A stretch of 64,000 nucleotides of DNA from Darksidea phi (Eukaryota; Ascomycota; Dothideomycetes; Pleosporales; Lentitheciaceae), in assembly GCA_030770425.1 (NCBI GenBank), contig JASJFT010000108.1, positions 87,015-151,014 on the forward strand, written 5' to 3'. A program made the position numbers and the translations under genes. This document shows, piece after piece, positions 23,384-32,384 of the stretch. Each line of letters begins with the position of its first letter. The first letter of the stretch is position 1. Below the pieces are notes generated by a model, which had not been told where the DNA came from, did no database searches, and saw only the letters and a list, made by a program, of their open reading frames with translations.

Positions 23384-24512
23384 ATGCAGCAGCCACCTCA
23401 GGTAAGCTGGAAGCTCCCTGTCGCCGCCTGCCATAACCCTTTTCGCTGACTGTACCCTAGGAATCCAAGGCGCCCACCATCGAGATGAGTTAGTCGGCTT
23501 TCGCCTTCAGTCATCAACATTAGCATTGCATCTGGACCTGCTTACTAACATGTGCTCCCCTCAGGTTTAAGGGAACATCTCCTCGCGGCTGGCGCAGGAC
23601 AACCCACCAACGCGCCTCAGCCTCTACCGCAGCTTCCCCACAGCAGTCCGCAGCCGCACGCCATTGACCCTGCCATTGCCGGCACGCAGTACCAAATGAG
23701 CCAGACAGAGACGGCCGAAATGGCCGAGCAGCGCAAGGGTCGGCGCGAGCTCTCGACGTCGAAGCGCGCCGCGCAGAATCGGGCTGCTCAGGTACGTACA
23801 TGCTCCCATGCCTTCCTTCGCGTCCGACGGGACGGCCAAGCTCATGGCCGCCATCCTCATTTCACGAAAAACGCGTCCTGGGTACCCTCTTGAACGTTGC
23901 TTCGTACTGGCTGTTCCGTCGGATGTAGTGGCCGGCGCATATTGAGCTTCGCTAACAACATTGCAGCGCGCCTTTCGCCAACGTAAAGAGGAGTACATCA
24001 AGCAGCTTAAGGATCAGGTCAAAGAGTTTGAGCAGCTGTGCGAGTTGTACAAGACCCTCCAAACCGAAAATTACCAGCTCCGCGATTACATCATCAATCT
24101 TCAGTCGCGACTCCTTGAAACCCAAGGGGAAATCCCGCCGGCTCCTGCAGGCGTCGATCTCTCGCGCAACCACGGCGAACCATCGAGCCTGAACCAAGCA
24201 CCCCAGCCGCAGCCAGAGCAACCTCAGCAGCAACAGCAACCGCCACCCCAACAACAACAACCGCAACAGCAACAGCAACCACAACAGAGTCTCAACAATA
24301 ATAATGGCGGTCTTTCGGAAAGACAGATCGGCGAGCTTCAGATGGCCGCTCAAGCAGCCGCGGCCGCGCAACACGGTCCGCCTGCCGATAATAGAAAGCA
24401 TCCAAACGATGGCTCATTCCTCGCAGGAGACTACACGGACAAGCGTCAAAAGGTCGCATCGCCCACTCAAAGTCAGCACTACTCGCCAAGCTATTCGAGT
24501 CCCAGTGCTTAA
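23384..24512 (+). CDS. kapC: bZIP transcription factor KapC
   Basis: Yap/AP-1-type bZIP factor of the fungal KapC group, 272 aa. Four exons: 23384-23401 (18 nt), 23461-23488 (28 nt), 23565-23791 and 23967-24512. The basic region STSKRAAQNRAAQRAFRQRK carries the fungal AP-1 pattern NxxAQxxFR. It is followed by a leucine zipper (YIKQLKDQVKEFEQL...) and the KapC-typical QTENYQLRDYIINLQSRLLE. The tail is Gln/Pro-rich (residues ~175-205), then AQAAAAAQHGP and a basic patch DKRQKV that may act in nuclear import. The intron splitting the basic region (23792-23966) sits exactly between AAQ and RAFRQRK. The two tiny first exons are supported by frame continuity and AG/GT borders. KapC proteins are linked to oxidative stress and development (family knowledge). 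Confidence 0.9.
24224..24290 (+). repeat. CAA/CAG repeat coding for a Gln-rich tract in KapC
   Basis: Mixed CAA and CAG codons, broken by a few CCA/CCG/CCC, encode a Gln/Pro tract in the KapC C-terminal half. It is an imperfect repeat and likely length-variable. Confidence 0.75.
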
Positions 24513-26302
24513 TAGCAGCAGGCGGTCAAATTATGGATACAACCGGTTTATGATCCGCGCACTGCCATTCGCGAGCATGGAAACCTCGCTGAGGGACCTT
24601 TGGGTCCATGGCCCGGACAATGGAGTAATTACCCGGGCCATCACTCAGGACATAATATGGTCTCCTAGTACAACTACACGTGGACGACGGCTGTATTGTT
24701 TGGGGAAAGGTTTCGCATTGCTGCTCTCTAAGATATTATGCATGCTCAAAGCCGATGGCTTGAAGCAACGGTTCCTTTGCGGTCGGCGTTCTATGCAATA
24801 CCAAATCTGTATTTTGGATTTCTTATTTTTAGCACTGGGGACTATACCGAGTGGGATGCGAAGCAGGAGGCTTTATCGAAACATCTTGTTTACAGCAGCA
24901 TTTCCTCCTATATCTGTACCTTTATGGCTTGTTGCAATACAGATTTCAAGGTCCAAAAGTCACTTTCTACATGTCCCATGGGCTCCTCGGACACGTTTTG
25001 TCCACCTTTTTAGGAGCCCCCAGCCCCTCCACGACGACGTTAGAATTCGATCACTAATATGGGTTTGATTCAAGGTACGTACGAAGTAATGACAGCGCGA
25101 AGCCGAGCTTCGTCGTCGAATTACCGCACTCGGTACAGGAAGCGCGCCGAGGGAGCTAACGGATGTCCTATCTAATCGTTGTGCTTAGTGAGCCAGCTTG
25201 GGATGCTGATATAACCTCTGAGGAATACTGACTGGGGCCGTCGACTGTTTCTTGGATGATAAACATTCGATAAACACGCAATGAGGCCTATTGGAGGGAA
25301 TAGCACTCGTATTTTGGGAAGATATTTTTGGACGTCTCCATATTGAGCGACTTGATAATTATTTGGGGCGAGCTGAGGGCTGCTAATGCCGATTGGGGGG
25401 TTGCACAGCTGGAAGCCGGGGTAAAACACGCTCGTATATGTCGTATTATGCACTTACTATAGTCGAGGCTGAAGTAGGAGCATGCTATTTATCAAGCGAT
25501 CCGTGTTCGTATCGAGATTCAATGTAGCACAAAAACCGTTTTTCCTCGTTTCCCATGTCTCGCGCATGTCGTATCGCCTGCGCGCCGCATTTCGCCTCTC
25601 ACCTCTCGCCTCTCTTCTTCTTGGCCACGACGGATTACACATCCATCCCCCCGTTCGCCGGTCACGGAGAGGATTTTCATAACTTGTTACACTACGTCCG
25701 ACCAGCGGGGAAGGATCGGCGTAGATTCGGCGGTATCGCTTCAGTGCTGTTGCGTGTTCAGTATTACCAATGCCCTGATTAGGTAACACTAGGCTTTTAG
25801 CTGGGTTTGTCATCCTTACCATTGTCGAATAGACAGACTAGGAGTATTGCCCTGTCATGGTTAGAAGATAGCCTTGGTGATTTCTCGTGCGAGGTAGCAT
25901 AGCGTGTGGGCGGGTGGGAATGTGGATCTAGGACCTGGATTTACCTTCAAAGCCTTGGGAGGAAAAATCGCGAAATTGGGACAGAAGATGGGGCATGTAA
26001 AGCATTGTGCTAGTACCCGAGTAGTCGTTATTAGAAAGAAGCTATGTACTGAAACGCAGCGGCGAAAAAGCTGGCCGCTAAAAAGTAAGTCGTACAGTGG
26101 AGTGGAGGTATCCGGGTTAGATAAGACAAAGGTAGAAAGAGACCAAGACATTACAAGAAGAGAAAATAAGGATGAAGACAAGCGAAACAAGCTGTCGAAA
26201 GCGACTCTCTGACACCCATCCTAGAAGCTTTTCGAGACGCCACCCGATCTATTACCCTGAACCATGCCATATATGTTCGTCTCAAGGAATTCGTGGTTTT
26301 AC
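24513..26302. other. Intergenic, convergent kapC and heme lyase 3' ends
   Basis: About 1.8 kb. A long open frame at 24304-25068 overlaps the kapC coding end in another frame and shows no protein-like character. The rest has only short, dissimilar frames. No RNA gene or transposon was recognised. Confidence 0.4.
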
Positions 26303-27394
26303 CTAGTTGTACTGCCGACTCTTCGAGACAGCCTCCTCCTCCCTCTTCTTCCTTGCTTCTTCTGCCTTCTTGACTTCCCGCACAACGCCCCCGCTAGCCC
26401 TCCACCAGACGTCCGTTCCCCACCTCACCACCCTCTCTGCAGCGCCCCTTGGCCCGTCAATGGCAGGTCTAACATCTAGGTAGAACACTGGCTCTCCTGT
26501 TGGCTCTGGCTCGCCCTCGTAGTAGTCAATCACATATCTCACTTCCTCACAGCCCTTTTCATCGCACCGTTGCACAAACCAATCGTGGCGGTCGAACGGC
26601 GGCGGAGACGAGAACTTAGCAGGCCAGGCCCAGCCTGCCAGCTGTAGAAGCTGAGATTTGGGTGTGGGTTCGGTAGGACGGCCGGTAAAGCGGAGGAGTT
26701 TGGGCGGTGGAATATCTTTGTCAGTCCAGGTTGTTGTGTCGAAGGGATCCTCTGTTCCTAGTGCCTGATTCGCATTCTCCTCCCCTCTCGCACAAATCTT
26801 GTAACCTTCGGTCAGACCACGAGAAAAGCGCCGCTCCCAGCCCATAATCTCCGCCCATGCGCCCTCATTCAGGAAGTTGTGTACCGAGACCATAGATTCC
26901 ACAGCGTCAACTGGTGTGTCTGTATAACCCTTTCGCAACATAGCGTTGTACATTTGCTGTGGCGATGGGTATTCCCAGAGCGAGCCGTCGCCTTTGGGTA
27001 TTGTAGATTGTTCGCGCGATAGGGGTAGGTCCCGTGTTTGTTTCTCGGCCCGTTCGTTGGATAGAAACATAGGAATGTTGTTAAGGGGATTTAATCGGGA
27101 GAGGAGACCTTGTTTTGGAGGCGCGGATGCGGGGGCGGTGGTGGGTGAGGATGCGGGTGAGGGCGCATCGGGAGGGACGTAAGGACATGCGCCTTGTGGT
27201 GTTGATACGCGGTCGGGCACTCGTGTCGCTGGAGAAGTGGTCTTCTTGTGCATAGGACATGATGGCTAAAATAAAGTGAGATACAGTTTTGATACTGAAG
27301 GCTGTAGACATACAGGAGGTTCTGCGTTGCCTGGAGGCATTGCATGTGGCGCGATGGGTGCGGTCGGCGCTGTTTCTGCCCAAAACCAGCCCAT
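26303..27394 (-). CDS. Holocytochrome c / c1 heme lyase
   Basis: Mitochondrial intermembrane-space enzyme that attaches heme to the CXXCH motif of cytochrome c or c1 (family knowledge). Two exons, 27394-27314 and 27265-26303, give 347 aa. Two heme-regulatory Cys-Pro motifs are seen: Cys30 in SCPMHKK and Cys54 in GACPYVPP. The catalytic core has LWEYPSPQQMYNAMLRKG, then VHNFLNEGAWAEIMGWE with the conserved heme-ligand His, then ARFTGRPTEPTPK-like and DRHDWFVQRC regions, and ends FYLDVRPAIDGP...DVWW. The start MGWFWAE is typical of the family. Whether it serves cytochrome c (CYC3) or c1 (CYT2) cannot be told from the window, so no symbol is given. Confidence 0.92.
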
Positions 27395-27708
27395 AATGAA
27401 TCAGAGTTATAGGGAGAGAAATGCCAGGTCGTGAGAAAAGAAGAAACGTGATCGAAGACTGTGATTAATTGCGCGTGGCGGAGATTCGGGGGAGAAGTTT
27501 TTGGAGCCTCGGAGGGTGCAAGGGCCCTCCCCGCGTCATAATCGGGGCGTGCGTCGCTCTGATTGGTTATTGAAAACAAGGCTGGATGGTATTTTGAAAA
27601 CCGCTGAATTGATATCTACAGTACACTCCTACTATCATATGAGTGATGCAAGCCGCCCCATGCGCACCTTAAAGACGATTCTTTGTCGAGATTTTGGCCC
27701 GAACCCTC
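27395..27708. promoter_or_regulatory. Heme lyase upstream region / yip1 terminator
   Basis: 314 bp between two tandem minus-strand genes. It must carry the heme lyase promoter and the yip1 3' end. No distinct motif was recognised. Confidence 0.35.
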
Positions 27709-28915
27709 TTACGCAATGTTGGTGGCCTTCGCCAACTGCCCGGTCCCTCTCGAGCTGAAGATCGCCATGATACCGAAACTACCGTAGAAGAGAACCATGG
27801 GGTATGCGACAAGACCCCTCATTGATGTCATGCGCCCTGAGACAAGTAAGTATTGGGCAGGCACTAAATATGACCAAATTAACTTACCGACAACTGTGAA
27901 CATTGAACTTGACGAGTATGAGCACCAGATGATAGACAAGCTCGTGAGCAGATATCCGAATAAACCGTCTAGAGGTATAGCTATTCCTATGATCGATACA
28001 AGGACCAGTGGGAGTAGGCAGTAGCCGAGTACGGATGCGGACCGGGGTAATGTCAACGAAGACGAGAAGTGCGAGCTTCCCCGCTGACCTTCATGTTGAC
28101 TTGCTGATACCTCGGCGGCGGACAAGGGTGGGGACATGAGGGCGATAATGGTATGGAGCAGTATGGTACCCAGAACGGCGAGGCCTATACTGTCTTAGCG
28201 GTGCTGAAGAATGCCATGTGCAGCAACCTTCCGCAATAACTTACCGTATATGTATCCGAAGTGGAGTTTCCCGGACAGCTGTTTTCTTAGCCTTGTAATG
28301 AAGGCCTTGGAGTATGACCACATACCAGCAATGATGTTCCAAATATGAGGAAAAACAGAATGGGGCCTGCAACATCGCTGTCGTCCATTATGTTCTGGTC
28401 AATCCTGCCGAATGGATTTAAAACCGCCAACGTCTATTTGCCAAGTTAGCTTGTCCTCTCCCAAGCTTGTAAACATGAAGCGCCTACTTTCATCTTGATA
28501 TGCCCAAAGTTCACTCCTAACTCTTCCACTGTATATTATCAGCGCATTGTTCGCGGTCTCGCGGGTAAGCGTTCACTAACGTAGCGGGGGTTCTCCCTCA
28601 TATCTGCATCTATTAGACCCAGTTTTCTCAAGCTTTGCGTTCAACATACCCCTCTGTACCAAAAGCTGCTAACCATCCTGTCCTCAAACCCGATGAACCT
28701 ACGCCCATCTGCCCGCTCACGCCAGGCGCGGAGAACCCCGCACCATATTGCGACGGATATGGCTGAGTCTGCGGGACTCCATAACCTGCTTGGAATGGCG
28801 TAGAGTGGCCCGAGACTGGCTGGTTCGAGAAAGAGGAGGAGTAGAATTGGAGGTTTTGAGCGCCGCCAGGGCCACCGCCGTATTGTGGGCTCTGGCCGTA
28901 TCCGTATTGGGCCAT
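27709..28915 (-). CDS. yip1: Yip1 family Rab-interacting membrane protein
   Basis: Multi-pass ER-Golgi protein that binds prenylated Rab/Ypt GTPases and acts in COPII vesicle traffic (family knowledge). Seven exons: 28915-28650, 28603-28581 (23 nt), 28528-28488, 28433-28326, 28278-28245, 28184-27888 and 27836-27709, total 298 aa. The N-terminal ~90 residues are Tyr/Gln/Gly/Pro-rich (MAQYGYGQSPQYGGG). The diagnostic Yip1 motif is rebuilt across exons 1-3: GYEGEPPLLEELGVNFGHIK. It is followed by KTLAVLNPF...MDDSDVAGPILFFLIFGTSLL and about five membrane helices ending GLVAYPMVLFYGSFGIMAIF. All seven exons keep frame when joined. Confidence 0.9.
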
Positions 28916-29693
28916 CGTGGCCAGAATATGTGTTTGGAAACCGTTCAGTGAATGTGAGAAGGCGTTGGCGGAGAACGTAAGGTGTGTAGCCGAGGGTGCG
29001 TCGTGGAAGCCTAAAGTCTGAGTATGGTCTCGCAACGTTGCAATCGTAAAACGTGGACGTCTTGCGCTTAGGAAGAGGCCGAGTATCGAAACTAGCGCAG
29101 AGTGAATTGAGGCGACAGGGTGCGAACAGTGGTGAGCGAATAGTAAAAGTACGAATGGTTTGCTGAAGCTCAAAAAGTGCAGCCACTTGTTTGTTCGTGT
29201 CGCTTCCTGAGGTAATCCGCCGATCATGGTCACGTGCTTGACTAGACCAGCGCTCAAGTGCTCCCTCCGTTTAAGCTACGCTATGGCTCAACCACATATG
29301 TACTAAGAGCGAATCTAGACTCAGCATGCGCGAGAAGAGCAAAATCCCCTCTTAGACCTAAGCATAGGATTTTTCTAATGCTAAGGGAAGTTTTCGGTAA
29401 GCCTGTCTAGAACCTGGAAAAGCGTATATGAAAATAAAGCGCTACTGAATAATTGAGAGGGGTATCTGATTCTATGGAGGTTGAGCAAAGTAGACGACAC
29501 GGGCTCCGAGCCGCCAGAAGATGCACAACTACCGAATGACTGTACATACTGCCTATTCTTGACACGTTAATTCAAAATGCTGTAGCAATCCTTGTCCAGA
29601 CATCGGTTCTAGACCACCCGCTTTACCCAATCAGTATTTCAATGCATCTCTACAGTCCTCCGCGAAGTCCTGCACCAGTCACACTACAAAGCG
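28916..29693. other. Intergenic upstream of yip1
   Basis: About 780 bp. An open frame continues upstream of the yip1 ATG to 29257, but that part lacks family similarity and is probably leader. No other feature was seen. Confidence 0.35.
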
Positions 29694-30157
29694 TTAGATG
29701 TCAGTTGGACGTAGATAGGAGCCCCATACTCTGGCGTCGTTATCCTCGCGGCAATACTCGTTCTGGCACTTCTTACATCGACGTATAAAAAGTTCCTTGC
29801 AGGTGATGCACTATCGATTATCAACCGTGTGAATCCCACATGGATACAGTTCACGTACCGTATGGCCACAGCCAAAGCAGTCGCGTCGGACGCCAATTAT
29901 CTGTTTTCAATCATGTCAGCCTCCTTCTAGGGACAGTCTGGAGCACATACCTTGGCGCTACAGGGCAGGCTTCCAGGTGGTGGTATCTGATAGTTAGGCT
30001 CCAAGGCCAGTCATGGGGACTGGGTTCCGGATCCAACCACCTCGTAACCTCCACATGGTGCTCCACCGCCATGCGCGCGCCAAGGAAAAGATATACACCG
30101 GCCTTCCACTTCTGACAGCGCAGTCAAAACTCGGCTGTTTCCCAGTGGATTACGCAT
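29694..30157 (-). CDS. Small Cys-rich zinc-binding-like protein (tentative gene model or fragment)
   Basis: Tentative four-exon model: 30157 to about 30044, then 29986-29951, 29900-29859 and 29810-29694. The last three exons are well supported: they share one phase and have good GT/AG borders with introns near 50 nt. They read through GSLPCSAK, GVRRDCFGCGHT, CITCKELFIRRCKKCQNEYC and REDNDAR. The spacing of CxxC pairs looks like a treble-clef or zinc-ribbon module found in some fungal F-box-associated proteins. The first exon is uncertain. It lies just downstream of the F-box-like gene on the same strand, so these exons may instead be an alternative 3' end of that gene or the remnant of a duplicate. 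Confidence 0.4.
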
Positions 30158-30202
30158 AAAGGATTGTCTTCAATAGGCAATACTATATGGATGACCGGTG
30201 TA

Positions 30203-31558
30203 TTATCCCCACATCCCGTTGCTACCTGCTCCGGCCATCATCTCGCCGACCAGGCAGTTGTCAACGCAGAGACCCATATGTACCTTGATGGTTTGCTTGG
30301 GCATGATTTGTGTAGCCCCATCGGCTGAAATATCCTCGATAAACTCGGTCTGTTGTAGTTCCGTACGCTGGGCAATAGTTGATGCAGTGTAGCAATCCTC
30401 ATCCCACCACTTGTGGCAGCGCTCACACCAACGACCCTTGAGACAATCCTCGCAGCGAGCGTATAAAGGTGGGGGTTTAGATCCGTCAACCGTTTGAGGT
30501 GTTTGCGCGGCTCGTAAGGAACTCGAATGAAGCGGTATTGGGTTCAAGAGGGGGAATGCGGAAGCCGGCGACCGGCCATGAACGGCAGGCCCCTCCGGGG
30601 ACGAACGACATGTCTCGCAACCTGTCGGCCCGAGCGCGATGGTTGCAACGGCAGGACTCAGGTATGACGCTGGGTTTGGCAAGCCGACGGTGGTGTCGCC
30701 GACATATGCTTTGGACGGATCATGTCGCGGGCCTCTACACAGGACGGCGTCAAACGCAATGACGCCCTCGCAAGCCTTGAGTGTCTCGGCCCAATCGAAG
30801 GAGGGTCGTTTTGCCAACATGCGCCCTGTGCATTGGTACCATTTGTCCTCTGTCCGTGCCATCGCGGCAATGAGGGCATCTGAAGATTTCTGGTTCCATT
30901 CTGCACTAATCTGAGCTCCTTGGGAAGCCATAACACCCCTTGGGGCGGATGGTAGCGATTTCTTCTTCGCTGGAGCATCCTGGACTGTAAGTGGCTCGCG
31001 CGGCCCAAAGAAGTATATGCCTCTGATCTTTGGTGTACCTTTGGGTCTTGATGGCCGTACTGCATATCGCAAGACTTGCTGCAGCTTCCGCTCATTCAGA
31101 TGCTTGGCCTCCCGAATGGACAGAATGCGAACGTTGAACCTGTCGTCGGCGATGATTTCCCGTACAAGATCCGCAGGGACACTCAAGCCGTCCAACACCA
31201 AAGTGTGTATGTTGTGTAGGATTTGTCGCCGCTGAAGTTTAGAAAAGATGCCGCGGAGAGGACCGGAATAGAATTCGTCTTCGGTCAGCGACTCGTCCAT
31301 GCGCTCGGCGCGCCAGCTGATGCCGCCAGAATCGAGGGGCTCATATGGGACAATGGCTGATTTGACAGTGGAGAGATCGAGATATCGGAAGATCTCCGGC
31401 GAGTAGTACACGATATGGCGGAGCGCTTTCGAGGTTGCCGCCAGGGCATATATTGAAGCTACAGGGAGGTAGGGCGCAGTTTGGCGGAGAACCAGTGAGT
31501 TGGAGAGGAGATCCGCCAGCGTGGGTGGGAGGGAATCATCTGGGAGAATAGGGCCCAT
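30203..31558 (-). CDS. F-box-like protein with C-terminal Cys-rich motif
   Basis: Single-exon protein of 451 aa. Its N-terminus resembles a fungal F-box (LPPTLADLLSNSLVLRQTAPYLPVASIYALAATSKALRHIV), followed by a leucine-rich-like stretch (IHTLVLDGLSVPADLVREII, NVRILSIREAKHLNERKLQQVL). The C-terminal third has a zinc-binding-like Cys cluster (GCETC, ARCEDC, RWCERCHKWWDEDCY) and ends GLCVDNCLVGEMMAGAGSNGMWG-like, a tail common in fungal F-box proteins. It probably acts as a substrate receptor for an SCF ubiquitin ligase (inference from fold). The frame is open upstream to 31753, but Met at 31558 directly precedes the F-box and is preferred. Confidence 0.75.
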   Translation of the reverse strand: MGPILPDDSLPPTLADLLSNSLVLRQTAPYLPVASIYALAATSKALRHIVYYSPEIFRYLDLSTVKSAIVPYEPLDSGGISWRAERMDESLTEDEFYSGPLRGIFSKLQRRQILHNIHTLVLDGLSVPADLVREIIADDRFNVRILSIREAKHLNERKLQQVLRYAVRPSRPKGTPKIRGIYFFGPREPLTVQDAPAKKKSLPSAPRGVMASQGAQISAEWNQKSSDALIAAMARTEDKWYQCTGRMLAKRPSFDWAETLKACEGVIAFDAVLCRGPRHDPSKAYVGDTTVGLPNPASYLSPAVATIALGPTGCETCRSSPEGPAVHGRSPASAFPLLNPIPLHSSSLRAAQTPQTVDGSKPPPLYARCEDCLKGRWCERCHKWWDEDCYTASTIAQRTELQQTEFIEDISADGATQIMPKQTIKVHMGLCVDNCLVGEMMAGAGSNGMWG

Positions 31559-32384
31559 GGTGGGAGGGGTAAAGACAATGCAGCAATGTGCTGTTGAGGT
31601 TAGAAGGTACTCACCGAATTTATATACAAGATGAGATAGCAGCGCCGAGAGGGGCACGTGCCCTTCCGCTGCACTGCAGGGCGAGAGTATTAAACAAAAG
31701 AGAGCCGGCGGCGCGTTGAGACGTGGAGCGTAGACAGGAGCAGTGTTGGCCAAGATGAGATGTGGGATGAATCAAGCCTCGACCCCACTGCCCTGGCGGC
31801 GATCAATCGATAGCACGCCCGGATCTGTCACAGTGGCCGGCAATCTTCGTCTCTGCGCGCCTCAGGGGGCCATCTTCGGAAGCGTATCAACGCGGCCAAG
31901 CCGTCTTAAGGGTCTTCTTGTTTGGAAGCAAGAAACAGAGACCAAACAGCGGGCGTTGGGATCTGGAGGCGGGCCGAACGCGCCGTCCAGCGGCATCTGT
32001 ATCAGCCAGCGTGGGGCAAGTCGAGCCGGCGTTAGTGAATCGAATTACCTACTCATGCGACACGACCTTTCGCCGTGCACTATCTGTAGCATCTTCCGAG
32101 CATACGCCGCACATCTAGTAATATAGACCTCTACAAGGAAGCCCCAAACGCGGAGAGACAAGACAGGTCTGATTTTTGGATATCGATAAGGCGCGTACTT
32201 GACATCACGAGGGCCCGTGCCACGTTGGCGCCTGGCGTCGGTTGCGTGAATCTTCGAGAAACACTCTCTGTCAGCAGCAGTCTCCCGCTGTTCCTCAATG
32301 CCGCCCCTTCTTCTGGATTGCTGCTCCTATGCAATCTTTTCACACCGATTCCTTGGCCAAATTTGATTCCTGTGGGAAACAGCC
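31559..32384. promoter_or_regulatory. Divergent region between F-box-like and UFD1-like genes
   Basis: About 825 bp separate divergent start codons, so both promoters lie here. Both genes look connected to ubiquitin, so co-regulation is possible but not shown. No distinct site was recognised. Confidence 0.35.

Noticed and set aside
24304..25068. 254-codon frame after the bZIP domain of kapC
   Set aside because: It overlaps the kapC coding end in another frame, has no family character, and lies mostly in 3' flanking sequence.
30203..31753. F-box-like protein starting at 31753
   Set aside because: The extra 65 N-terminal codons are not F-box-like, and the Met at 31558 sits directly before the F-box.
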